Source: Nymphaea colorata (lineage: Eukaryota > Streptophyta > Magnoliopsida > Nymphaeales > Nymphaeaceae). Taken from it: a stretch of DNA of 60,000 nt. The notes below the pieces were generated by a model. The model was given only the letters and a program-made list of their open reading frames with translations, was not told the origin of the DNA and made no database searches. The stretch's first letter is position 1. Every line of letters starts with the position of its first letter. The DNA is taken from contig NC_045143.1 of the NCBI RefSeq assembly GCF_008831285.2, forward strand, positions 64,001 through 124,000, read 5' to 3'. The position numbers were made by a program, and so were the translations under genes. This document shows, piece by piece, positions 23,225-35,200 of the stretch.

Positions 23225-23620
23225 TCAACTTGAGCTTTGTAAGTGCAGGTATTTGTGTGCAGAAGAGATGTTCAGCTCCGATATAGTTGAGAAGTCCCTA
23301 CCTCTTGGTGATAATATAAGGCACCAAGGCCTAAAAAACTCACAGGTCTGACCATAGCTTGGTCAGACTCAATTTGACCAAGCTGAGCTTGCACAAACAT
23401 AAAAATTAGAAAAATACAATTACAAAAAGAATAAAAATGCTTACATATATTACTAATATAGTCAAATGTATATATATGTAAGACTACGGTTATATACGCA
23501 CTTGTGCATATAGCTTGATGGATCATACACATACACATATAAATTGCATATACACAAGTGTTTGCGATAATACACAAAGAACCTTCTAATAGCTAATGCC
23601 CCCACATACCTTTTGTCCAT
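23225..23620. repeat. Internal duplicate module Y, copy 1
   Basis: About 400 bp beginning TTTCAACTTGAGCTTTG and ending CTAATGCCCCCACATACC is repeated in diverged form at about 25490-25950. Its right part is also present at 9725-9835 in unit A. It includes AGCTTGGTCA, a 9-base spacer, then TGACCAAGCT (23356-23384), a perfect 10-bp stem. Confidence 0.8.
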
Positions 23621-24407
23621 TTTCTGCATTTAGATGTTTTTTTCACCATAAACCTATTACCATTATCTCCTAACTTTTTTGAAACCACAAAAAAAAAGCC
23701 CTAAACAGAACCTTTAGTGTGCAACTCAACCAACCACAAGGTTGAGCTGTGGTTGAGCGACAAGAATCCAACAGTAGGCTGGAATGACCAATAATACACA
23801 AGGTTGATAGACTACATTAGATCATATAACAACATATATCTAAATCAATTCCAGGCTCACATTTCAAAGTCCAACTAAGGCTCCTATAAAATATTTTGAA
23901 GTGTCACATAAATAGTCCCCTATCAAATTCCAATACAAATCTATTCTTTCTGAAATTTCACCGACTCTCCAGGCAAAAACTTAAATTAGATGAGTACTGA
24001 AATACGATTTCTGCATCCTAATCATACATACGAAAGGTCTAAGACAAGTCAAAGGATTGATCACTATCACTTTTTTGATGCATGGTAGAATCGAAGTCAG
24101 TCCTATGGTGTTGGAACCATCTTAACTGTGGCATCATCAGAAAACCTTGCAAGTTAAAACCCTTCAAGCAACCCCTACCAACTCCTCTCGAATGCATGAC
24201 AATAAACTACCCCTGTTCTAAGCCTCTAACCTTTGAGGATTTGATGCGCATCTCAGGGAATGATTGTTGGAGGTGATTTGCTGGCTGCCGACAACCACTG
24301 GTAGATGGCGGCACCCTGCAAATAAAGAACAGAACCCAAGACCAGAAATTTGAAGCCCCACCGCAAGTAATCAAGAAGCCGAGCTCAAGAGAAAGAGAGA
24401 GAGATAC

Positions 24408-24487
24408 CGGGCTTGGGGAAAATTTGGGATCACACGGATCGCCGTCGAGATCCTCTTGATGCGATCGTCGCCGCCCTCGATCGCCAT
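24408..24487 (-). pseudogene. Adenine phosphoribosyltransferase first-exon fragment, frameshifted (B1)
   Basis: The ATG at 24487-24485 opens MAIEGGDDRIKRISTAIRV then IPNF, as in plant APT. One extra T in AAATTTTCCCC shifts the frame before the PKPG end of the exon, giving PNFPQA. B2 lacks this insertion. The donor GGTATC remains. A TTTATTTGCAG acceptor-like sequence lies about 90 bases downstream, but what follows (GGTGCCGCCATC...) does not encode the APT second exon. Confidence 0.75.
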
Positions 24488-24820
24488 TGTGAACTAAGAA
24501 CATAAGTTGAAGCATTAAAAAAAAACAGAGTGTACATACACACTGACATTTCATCAACCAATTTGAGGGCTACCGCGTTGAAGGGAACAAACGAATGAAG
24601 AGACAAAAAGAGATAACATACGGCAAGAGGTGCGTCAGCGATGGACGACGCAGAGCCTTAAACAGAGAGAGAGACATAGAGACCAGGTTAGCATACCCGT
24701 TTCAAACGACGTCATATGAGAACACCCATCATTGATTAGGGCTGCACCACCTTGATCGCGCAGGTTAGGGCTGTCATCTGAGATACTTAAGAGCGAAAGA
24801 AAGGGCGTTTTGTGTTGGCC

Positions 24821-25032
24821 ATGGCCGACTAAGAACCTAGTGTGAGCGAGAAGTATAAGGTTTCGTTCATACATGTGAAGAAGAGGGATGTGGGACGGAG
24901 ACGGGTTGCATTGCAGGAGAAGAAGAAGAATAGGGGAGACAAGGAGAAGATTTGAGACGTTTCTTGGAGAGGCGTGGCAGAGGCGGTGGGAGTAGGCAAC
25001 GGTTTTGTCGAGTTGGGGAAAGCAAATTCTAA
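24821..25032 (+). pseudogene. Disabled divergent open frame (B1)
   Basis: The same position in B2 (56836-57048) has a 70-codon frame starting MADSEPSVSEKYKVSFIHV. In B1 the fourth codon is TAA instead of TCA, and a 2-base deletion follows in the GGAGACACAGG region. In unit A the ATG is missing. It lies head-to-head with the APT fragment, about 340 bp apart. Confidence 0.3.
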
Positions 25033-25489
25033 ATAACATGGCCGTTTGCGATAACTTTTTGGCTCTTAGCGTTTAACGAGAAAAGTTATAAAACGGAAGC
25101 ATAAGATCCCATATGTCTATAGGATTATTGTGTTTTTGGCACATAGAGGAAATAACCAATCACTGACTTGAATCTCATCCACAAATTAGCCAATGCCAAA
25201 TACTTTTGACGCACGTTTAATTCAAACTTACCTTCCTAACTGTCATTTTTTTTGCAATTACAGAGTTTTAATCAGAATTTTGCTTTAATTTCATAAATAG
25301 GCCTCACTTTTCTTAATTTTTTTAAAAATGTTTACACTTTGGACATGTTACTAAGAATGGGCATTTGGCTGGGGATGGTCGGACTTTCGGTCCCCCAACC
25401 TGCCATGAAAATGGCTGCGCACCGGGCCAGCTCGAGTTGAACCGGACCAGGCTGAGTTGGCTCAATTAATTTTTTCTACTTTTTTTCAT

Positions 25490-25950
25490 GTATTTCAACT
25501 TGAGCTTTGGAAGTGCAGGTATTTGTGTGCAGAAGGGATGCACAGCTTAGAGATAGTTGATGCCCCCTCACTGGTGGTGATATAAGGCATTAAGGCCTAA
25601 AAAACTCACAGATCTGAATTGAATAGTGAAACTATAATGAATGACACTTAAAAGTTGTTTAAAACAGCATAACTACAAGAGAAAAGAATCACCTGCCCTA
25701 AAAGAAAAACAAAAAGATACAACATTTTGAAGGAGGAAGCAGTATGAGACCCGAGCATAGCTTGGTCAGACTCGATTTTGACCAAGCTGAGCTCGCACAA
25801 ACATAAAAATTAGAAAATGCCTACATAACTTATAAGACTACAGTTATATACGCATTTGTGCATATAGCTTTACAGATCATACACATACACATATAAATTG
25901 CATACACACAAGTATTTGCGATAGCCTTCTAATAGCTAGTGCCCCACATA
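25490..25950. repeat. Module Y, copy 2
   Basis: Diverged direct repeat of 23225-23620, including the TTGGTCAGACTCGATTTTGACCAA dyad in altered form near 25760-25790 and the GCATATAGCTT...CATACACATACACATATAAAT block. Also present in B2 (about 57505-57965). Confidence 0.75.
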
Positions 25951-26065
25951 ATCGAAGGATAGGATGGAAAGGCAACCAATTCAAGCAAGTGTTTGCAGCA
26001 ACCACATGATGAACATTTTTCTTTTCAGAATGGCAACTAACTCAGGCAATATAATTCCCTACCTT

Positions 26066-26091
26066 CAAAAAAAAAAAAAAAAAAAAAAAAC
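26066..26091. repeat. Poly(A) tract
   Basis: An uninterrupted A run after CTACCTTC, somewhat shorter in the B2 copy at about 58083-58103. Length differences here are expected from slippage or sequencing. Confidence 0.85.
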
Positions 26092-26124
26092 TATCGGGAA
26101 TGTTCACATTTTGTGGGCCATGAT

Positions 26125-27010
26125 GCCAAAAGTTATGGTCATGATGCTTCACACCAGGACATGGAAGAAATACTGATGGGTCACTCGCCCTTGTGATATT
26201 TGTCCATCCTTCCGCTGCCAATTGGGCCATAAATCCATTGAGGCATATTAAACTATATGAATTTGGATAGTGTCTCTTCATGATGATGACTATTATATAC
26301 TAGTTATAACATACCTTTGCTAATTAATCATTTTACTCATCGGTGTGAGCATGCATGGTTGAATGTGCGATGAGTGCTTCAGAATTCACACATTCAAACC
26401 TCTGTACAAAGCAAGAAGAAAAAGGGTTGGATTCACCAACTTCCTAGTAAGCAGTGTGTCCAAGGACAGGGGCAGGTCTGCGGTTCCTTTTTCAAACAAG
26501 GGCTAACATTCATCTCTTGGATTTAAGTGAAATTTGGATGTAAATTAAATTAAGCTACCAGATTATGCCAAGAGACTATCGCAGGATCGAACTCTCAACC
26601 TCCGTCAGCTGGTGTTAAGTCGACTGAGTTATTTAATTGGTGTCTGATTATCAGTGTGCAGACAATACCTTGTGCCTTCCATTCAACCAAGGAAATGGTC
26701 ATAATAAGTGCTGCTCTCAATTACTGTATCTTGGGGGTATGATCAAGACTAGTATACCCCTTTTTTTCTCCAATCAACATCTCTCCCATGGTAAGTGTTA
26801 GGTTTGCTTTGTAGACAAATGTAGATGAAGATTAATTCATAAACTACCATAAAGGCCTAGTTGCTGTTGTATGTACATACAACAGAACTGTTGTGACTTT
26901 TGTACCTTTGACGGCCAAGTTGCTTCATGACATACCTCTCTGCCTTCATCAATCCGAAGTTACTCCAATCTCTTGGCCATGAGCTGCAACTCAACTCAGT
27001 TCTATGTCTA
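26125..27010. repeat. Module X', diverged copy inside B1
   Basis: Same order of sequence as module X (AATGTGCGATGAGTGCTTCAG, then CTCTGTACAAAGCAAGAAG, the tRNA-like box, then TTACTCCAATCTCTTGG), but clearly more diverged. Unit B is therefore itself built from an older internal duplication with ends about 14 kb apart. Confidence 0.8.
26157..26270 (+). other. Exon-like C-terminal segment
   Basis: After CACACCAG the plus strand stays open: GHGRNTDGSLALVIF, VHPSAANWAINPLRH, IKLYEFG, then TAG. B2 has the same at 58171-58284. The other module X copies keep only the NPLRHIKLYEFG end. It looks like the last exon of a protein, which I do not recognise. Confidence 0.35.
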
Positions 27011-27417
27011 GTAAAGTTATCCATTAAAAAGATAAAATGTTTGGATGCTTTCAGAATTGGACGCTTGATCTAATAAGAAAAAGTTAAATAACGAGCATCA
27101 ATAAGAAAATAAAAACTTTTGTTTCAAAAGGAATTAGATTTCGTTTTAAAATCGACATATTTAACGTAAAAGAATCACTTTGATGTTCAATATACCCAAC
27201 TTAGCTAATCTTAATTTCTGAATTAAAAGTTTATTAATCACGGTTTTACTCCTTCCTTCACTAGATCTTCAAACCCTTTTCCCCGCCAAAAAGTATGTGC
27301 CTTTCTTCCATACTTTTGGAAGGGAAGAGAAAGGAGAGGCTGTACCGTGAAAATGGAAAAGAGAGAAAAGGACTCTCTCCCTTCAAGTGCTTTGTGTTGG
27401 AAAGGTCATGAACAATA

Positions 27418-27831
27418 ATGGCGCCGGAGCCACTGGTGTTGGCATTTCCAGCACCAGACTTTAAATTTTCTTTAATTTTTATAATTGTGGTTTCCAATGC
27501 TTGGTCATTTATATACATTTATACCTTCAAAGGTGTCACGACCTTTTACCCGATACTGCATTTATTCCGCTTACCAAAGACATATCTTTGGCACTTACTT
27601 GTCCATGTCAATTATATGAATACAACCCAAAGTAGCAAAAGGCTCCCAAATCATTCCCTGCACGTCATATTATATAAGAAGCCAAGAGTTAGGCTGAAAC
27701 TCACAACAGCGCGACATCTATTTAGATCCTTGAAATTGGAAATAAAAGACCACTTCAGGAAAAAATGGGTCATTTATTTGAGCTATAATTTACAACTTAA
27801 TTTACATATGACAAGGACACTAACATATTAA
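27418..27831 (+). CDS. Hypothetical 137-codon open frame (B1)
   Basis: ATG at 27418 to TAA, one of the longest open frames in the window, conserved with one amino-acid change (V to A in FIIVVSNAW) in B2. The N-terminal part is hydrophobic (LIFIIVVSNAWSFIYIY) and could be a membrane segment; the C-terminal half is basic. There is no recognisable family. A chance open frame conserved only because the duplication is recent is equally likely. Confidence 0.25.
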   Translation: MAPEPLVLAFPAPDFKFSLIFIIVVSNAWSFIYIYTFKGVTTFYPILHLFRLPKTYLWHLLVHVNYMNTTQSSKRLPNHSLHVILYKKPRVRLKLTTARHLFRSLKLEIKDHFRKKWVIYLSYNLQLNLHMTRTLTY

Positions 27832-27885
27832 ATATGAGCATCTTTTACTTCAGTTAACATCCAAGCTTTGCTTTATGTGCTTGTT

Positions 27886-28001
27886 TATGCACTTTAAATA
27901 ATTTTCACATTGTATTGATTATACGGCAATTTTTCTGTTCTTTTATGCACTTTAACTAATCTTCACATTGTGTTGATTATATGGTAAGGGCACCTGATAA
28001 A
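27886..28001. repeat. 58-bp tandem duplication present only in B1
   Basis: TATGCACTTTAA... at 27886 is repeated at 27944 (period 58, several mismatches). B2 has a single copy at about 59900, so one copy was lost or gained after the large duplication. Confidence 0.85.
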
Positions 28002-29639
28002 TACAATAATGATTAAATGTGAAGATGATAAGGCGAGATGCATAAAATTGTCAATAATAATCCCAAACAAAATCTATGTTCATTCATCGCTATTTGTCAA
28101 GAATGTGCTCCCACATGCAACATCCGCTACTTTACCATGACAACCTATCAGTCATTTATTTTAATTGCACATAACTGACATTTTAAACTTGATGGTGGGG
28201 ACGTTGCCTCCTCAAGATTCTTATGTGGTTCCCAGGTCTCACGAAACTACTTTCCCCTTTGTTGTATGGGGTTCATCGTATCTTTTTTACCCTAGTTCAA
28301 TGTAAAATTGAAATATTTTTGTTTTCAATAGCCTTTTTACATCTCCTCTCAATTACCAATTTGAACATCGACCACTGATTTCAACCAACATTTTGTCTTA
28401 TCTTTCATTGTAAAGGAAACAAACCATATGTCAAGGACATCATATCCTAAATTCATGACATGCACCTTATATCATATTTCGAGATGAAATTCATCAAGAC
28501 GACGACAAGGTCGTCATGACCCTTTTCATAAAAAGATTGTAGTACTTTTCATCAGTCAAAATAGAGCAGCTGCCCCATCTGATCTCGAATGGCGGCATGA
28601 TGTTCATATTGTGAAAAAATACACCTCAAGTAATCTAACATTTAGTTAACTATTTTCATCATGCCCTCGCACTTTTATAGTATTGCATGCTTTTCGTAGT
28701 CAATACTTTTGTCTCACATGTAACCTCTTAAAACTGACCATTATGTTGATGCATCCAGTTGGTCATGCATTGGTTGTGTCTTTAGTCAGTCATGTATTTC
28801 AATTTCATTTGATTGACATTTTAAACTTGATGGTGAAGACGTTGCTTCATCAAGATCATTTAGCAATTCCCAGGCCTCACGGGAATGCTTGTTCTCTGGT
28901 TGTATGAGCTTCATCGTAACTTTTGTGCCCATAATGGGACGATCACACATCATTTACGTCTCATCTCCTGAGTGCACCTTAAGTTATAAATGTCGCTCCA
29001 TTATACCAAGACGATGAGGCAAGATGCACAAGCTTGTAAACAATAATCCCAAACAAAGTCTATGTTGGTTCATCTCTATTCGTCAAGAATATGCTCCCAC
29101 ATGCAACATCCGATAGTTTACCACGACAACCACTAAGCATTTATTCTAATTGCACATAACAGACATTTTAAACTTGATGGTAGGGACGTTGCCTCATCAA
29201 TATCTATATGCAGTTCTCTTGTCTCACGGGACTGCTTCCCCTCTTGTTGTACGGGGTTCATCGTATCTTTTCTACCATAGTTTTTCCATAGTCAATACTT
29301 TTGACTCACACATAACCTCCTAAAAGTGACCATTATACCGATGTATCTAGCATGCAGCGGCTATGTTTGCAATCAGCCATTTATTTCAAGTGCATGTGAT
29401 TGACATCTTTAATTTGATGGTAGAGACGTTTCCTCGTCAATATCCATATGCAGTTCCCATGTCTCATGGGACTCTTTCCCCTCTTGTCGTACGGGGTTCA
29501 TCGTATCTTTACTAACCTAGTTTTTTCATAGTCAATACTTTTGTCTCACTCATAACCTCCTAAAACTCACCATTATGCTGATGTATCTAGTTGGCCATGC
29601 ATTGGCTTTGTCTTCAGTCGGCCACTTATTTCAAGTGCA

Positions 29640-29790
29640 TTTGATTGACTTGAACTTGATGGTAGGGATGTTGCCTCATCAAGATCCATCATTTTGAACT
29701 TGATGATAGCGACGTTGCCTCATCAAGATCCATCATTTTGAACTTGATGGTAGGGACGCTTTCTCATTAAGATCCATACACAGTTCCCAT
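29640..29790 (+). repeat. Short-period triplication inside the array
   Basis: A block of about 50-55 bp (TTGAACTTGATGGTAGGGA...CCTCATCAAGATCCATCAT) occurs three times in a row between ordinary monomers: a sub-monomer amplification. Confidence 0.75.
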
Positions 29791-32189
29791 GTCTCACAGG
29801 ACTGTTTCCCCTCTTGTTGTACGGGATTCATCGTATCTTTCTTACCTTAATTTTTTCATATTCAATACTTTTGTCTCACACATAACTCCTAAAACTGACC
29901 ATTATGCCGATGCATCTAGTTTTATGTGTCTCAGCCATTTAATTCAAGTACACTTGATTGACATTTTTAACTTGATGGTGGAGACATTGCCTCAACAACA
30001 TCGTTTAGCAGTTCCCAGGTCTCACGGGACAGCTTCTCTTCTGGTTGTATGGGTTTCATCGTATCATTTGTGTCTGTAATGAGACAATCACACATATTAA
30101 CAACTCATCCTTTGAGTACTCCTTAAGTTATAAGTGCTGCTCTCTCTTGCCGAGACGATGAGGCGAGATGCACAAGATTGTCAATAATAATCTCAAACAA
30201 AGTCTATGTTTGTTCAAGTCTATTCGTCAAAAATGTGCTCGCAGATGCAACATCCGCTAATTTACCACAAGAACCAAACAACCATTTATTTCAATTGCAC
30301 ATAATTGACATTTTGAACTTGATGATAGGGACGTTGCCTCATCAAGGTCCATTTGCAATTCCCATGTCTCACGGGACTGCTTCTCCTTTTGTTGTACGGG
30401 GTTCATCGCATCTTTCCTACCCTAGTTTTTTCGAAGTCAATACTTTTGTCTCACACATAACCTCCTAAAACTTACCATTTTGTCGATGCATCTTGTTGGC
30501 CACGCATCGGATATGTCTTTAATCGCCATTTATTTCAAGTGTCTGTGATTGACATTTTGAACTTGATGGTAGGGACGTTGTCTCATCAAGATCCATATGA
30601 TGTTCCCAAGCCTCACGGGATTGCATCCCCTCTTGTTGGACAGGGGTTCACCGTATCTTTGCTACCCTAATTTTCGGTCAATACTTTTGTGTCACACATA
30701 ACCACCTAAAACTGACCGTTATTTTGATGCATGTAGTTGGCAATGCATCGGCAATGTATTTAATCGGCCATTGATTTCAAGCGCATCTGATAGACGTTTT
30801 GAACTTGATGGCAGGGACGTAGCCTCATCAAGATCCATATGCAGTTCCGATGGCTCACGGTACTGCTTTCCCTTTTGTTGTACAGGGTTCATTGCATCTT
30901 TCCAACCTTAGTTTTTTCATAGTCAACACTTTTGTCTCACACAGAAACCCTTAAAACTGACCATTATGCCCATGCATCTAGTTGGCCATGCATCGGCTAT
31001 ATCTTCAGTCTGAAATTTATTTCAACTGCATGTGATTGACATTTAAACTTGATGGTAGGAGCATTGCCTTATCAATATCCATATGCAGTTCCCATGTCTC
31101 ACGGGACTGCTTCTCCTCTTGTTGTATGGGATTCATCGTTTCTTACCAACCCCAATTTTTTCATAGTCAATACTTTTGTCTCACACACAACCTCTTAAAA
31201 CTGACCATTATACTGATGCGTCAAGCTGACCATGCATCGGCTGTCTTCAATCAGCCATTTATTTGAAGTGCATTTGAATGACATTTTGAACTTGATGGTA
31301 GGAACGTTGCCTCATCAGGATCCATATGCAGTCCTCCAGTCTTATGGGGACTTCTTCCCCTGTCGTTGTACGGGGTTCATCGTATCTTTCCTACCTAGTT
31401 ATTTCATAGTCAATACTTTTGTAACACACATAACCTCCCAAAACTGACCATTATATCGATACATCGAGTTGGACATGCATCGGCCATGTCTTTAGTCAGC
31501 CATTTATTCCAAATGCATTTGATTGACATTTTGAACTTGATGGTAGGGACGTTGCATCATCAAGATCCATATGTAGTTCCCAAGTCTCACGGGACTGCAT
31601 CCCCTTTTATTGTACGGGGTTCATCGTATCTTTCCTACCCCAGCTTTTTCATAGTCAATACTTTTGTCTAACACATAACATTCTAAAACTGGCCATTATG
31701 CCGGTGCATCTAGTTGGCCATGCATCGGCCGTGTCTTTAGTCAGCCATTTACTTCAAGTGCATTTGATTGACATTTTGAAGTTGATAGTAGAGGCGATGC
31801 CTCATCAAGATCAATATGTAGTTCCCATGTCTCGCGGGACTGTTTCCTCTTTTGTTGTACAAGGTTCATCGCATCACTCCTACCCAAATTTTTACATAGT
31901 CAATACTTTTGTCTCACACATAACCTCCTAAAACTGACCATTATGTCGATCCATCTAGTTGGCCACGCATCAGCTATGTCTTCACTTTGTCATTTATTTC
32001 AAATGCCTGTGATTGAAATTTTTAACTTGATGGTAGGGACGTTGCCTTATCAATATCCATATGCAGTTCCCATGTACCACGAGACTGCTTCCCCTCTTAT
32101 TGTACGGGATTCATCGTATCTTTCCTACCCTAGTTTTTTCATAGTCAATACTTTTGTATCACACATAACATCCTAAAACTGACAATTAT

Positions 32190-32219
32190 GCCGATGCATC
32201 TAGTTGGCCATGCATCGGC
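32190..32219. other. Conserved satellite dyad (example monomer)
   Basis: GCCGATGCAT, a 10-base spacer, then ATGCATCGGC: a perfect 10-bp stem. The same dyad, complete or with one or two changes, recurs once in nearly every monomer of both arrays, for example at 32434-32463 and, on the other arm, near 2246-2275. Confidence 0.9.
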
Positions 32220-35200
32220 CATCTCTTCAGTCAGTCATTTATTTCAAGTGCATTTGATTGACATTTTGAACTTGATAGTTGGGATGTTGCCTCATCAAGA
32301 TCCATATGCAGTTCCCATGCCTCACAGGACTGCTTCCCCTTTTGTTGTACGGGGTACATCGCATCTATCCTACCCTAGTTTATTTATAGTCAATACTTTT
32401 GTCTCGTACATAACGTTCTGAAACTTACCATTATGCCGATGCATCTAGTTGGCCATGCATCGGCTATGTCTTCAATTCGTCATTTATTTCAAATGCATGT
32501 GATTGACATTTTTAATTTGATGGTAGGGATGTTGTCTCATCAAGATCCATTTGCAGTTCCGATGTCTCACGGGACCGCTTCCCCTTTTGTTGTACAGGGT
32601 TCATCACATTTTTCCTACCCAAATTTTTTCATAGTCAATACCTTTGTCTCACACATAAAATCCTAACACTAACCATCAAGCTGATGCATCTCGTTGGCCA
32701 TGCATCGGCTATGTCTTCAGTTCACCATTTATTTCAAGAGCATGTGATTGACATTTTTAACTTGATGGTAAGGACGTTGTCTCATCAATATCTATATGCA
32801 GTTCCCATGTCTCACGAGACTGTTTCCCCCCTTGTTGTACAAGGTTCATCGTATCTTTCCTACCCAAGTTTTTTCATAGTCAATGCTTTTGTCTCACACA
32901 TAACCTCCTAAAATTGACCATTATGCCGATGCATTTAGTTGGTCATGCATCGGCTATGTCGTCAGTGAGCCATTTATTTCAAGTGCACTTGATTGACATT
33001 TTTAACTTGATGGTGGAGACATTTCCTAAACAACATCGTTTAGTAGTTCCCAGGTCTCATGGGACTGCTTCTCCTCTGGTTGTACGGGTTTCATCGTATC
33101 ATGTGCCTCATTAAGATCCATATGCAGTTCCCATGCCTCATGAGACTGCTTCCCCTTTTGTTGTACGGGGTTCATCGCATCTTTCCTACCCTAGTTTTTT
33201 CATAGTCAATACTTTTGTCTCATACATAACCTCCTAAAACGCTAAAACTGACCATTATGCCTACTCATCTGGTTGGCCATGCATCGGCTATGTCTTCAAA
33301 CCGTCATCTATTTCAAATGCATGTGATTGACATTTTTAACTTGATGGTAGGGACGTTGCCTCATCAATATCAATATGCAGTTCCCAAGTCTCACGGGACT
33401 GCTTCCCCTCTTGTTATACGGGGTTCATCGTATCCTTCCTACGCTAGCTTTTTCATAGTCAATACTTTTGTCTCACACATAACCTCCAAAAATTGACCAT
33501 TATGCCGATGCATTTAGTTGGACATGCATCGGCTATGTCGTCAGTAAGTCATTTATTTCAAGTGCACTTGATTGACATTTTTAACTTGTTGGTGGAGACA
33601 TTTCCTCACAACATCGTTTAGCAATTCCCAAGTCTCACGGGACTGCTTCTCCTCTGGTTGTACGGGTTTCATCGTATCAATTGTGCCCATAATGAGACGA
33701 TCACACATCATTAACAACAAATCCCTTGAGTACTCCTTAAGTTATAAGTGCCGCTCTCTCTTGCCAAGACGATGAGGCAAGATGCACAACATTGTAAATA
33801 ATAATCCCAAACAAAGTCCATGTTCGTTCATGTCTATTCGTCAAAAATGTGCTCGTAGACGCAACGTCCACTATACCACGAGAAACAAACAGCCATTTAT
33901 TTCAATTGCACATAAGTGACATTTTGAAGTTGATGGCAGGGATGTTGTCTCATCAAGATCTATTTGCAGTTCCCATGTTTCACGGGACTGCTTCCCCTTT
34001 TGTTGTACAGGGTTCATCACATATTTCCTACCCAACTTTTTTCATGGTCAATACCTTTGTCTCACACATAAGCTCCTAACACTAACCATTATGCCGATGC
34101 ATCTAGTTGGCCATGCATGTGATTGACATCCTAAAACTGACCATTATGCCGATGCATCTAGTTGGCCATGCATCGGCCATGTCTTTAGTCAGCCATTTAT
34201 TTCAAGTGCATTTGATTGACATTTTAAACTTGATAGTAGGGACGTTGCCTCATCAAGATCCATATGCAGTTCCCATGCCTCACAGGACTGCTTCTCCTGT
34301 ACGGGGTACATCGCATCTATCCTACCCTACTTTATTCATAGTCAATACTTTTGTCTCATACATAGCCTCCTGAAACATACCATTATGCCGATGCATCTAG
34401 TTGGCCATGCATCGGCTATGTCTTCAATTCGTCATTTATTTCAAATGCAAGTGATTGACATTTTTAACTTGATGGTAGGGACGTTGTCTCATCAAGATCC
34501 ATTTGCAGTTCCGATGTCTCACGGGACCGCTTCCCCTTTTGTTGTACAGGGTTCATCACATTTTTTTCCTACCCAAACTTTTTCATAGTCAATACCTTTG
34601 TCTCACACATAAGCTCCTAACACTAACAATCAAGCCGATCCATCTAGTTGGCCATGCATCGGCTATGTCTTCAGTTCACCATTTATTTCAAGAGCATGTG
34701 ATTGACATTTTTAACTTGATGGTAAGGACGCTGCCTCATCAATATCCATACGCAGTTCTCATGTCTCACGGGACTGCTTCCCCTCTTGTTGTCCGGGGTT
34801 CATCGTATCTTTCCTACCCAAGTTTGTTCATAGTGAATACTTTTGTCTCACACATAACCTCCTAAAATTGACCATTATGCCGATGCATTTAGTTGGCCAT
34901 GCATCGGCTATGTCGTTAGTGAGCCATTTATTTCAAGTGCACTTGATTGACATTTTTAACTTGATGGTGGAGATATTGCCTCAACAACATCGTTCAGCAG
35001 TTCCCAGGTCTCACGGGACTGCTTCTCCTCTGGTTGTACGGGTTTCATCGTATCATTTGCGCCCGTAATGAGACGATCACTTGATGGTGGGTACGTTGTC
35101 TCATCAAGATCCATTTGCAGTTCCCATGTCTCACGGGATTGCTTCCCCTTTTGTTGTACAAGGTACATCACATTGTTCCAACCCAAGTTTTTTCATAGTC

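Larger units (their letters stand above)
11282..28046. repeat. Unit B1: first copy of the large direct repeat
   Basis: Matches 43368-60000 along its whole length, with substitutions and small indels. The offset is 32086 at the left edge (shared TTTTTC then ACATAGAGGATCAG) and 31955 at the right edge. The copy at 43368 continues past the window end. Pieces described separately are module X twice, an APT exon, an SEC pseudogene, a CACTA-like patch and microsatellites. Stretches not listed separately are AT-rich and show no recognisable gene. Confidence 0.93.

Noticed and set aside
24635-25039. 134-codon minus-strand frame with a leucine-rich stretch
   Set aside because: B2 has indels that break it, and it overlaps the region upstream of the APT exon; the LLLLLQ part is the complement of a GAAGAAGAA run.
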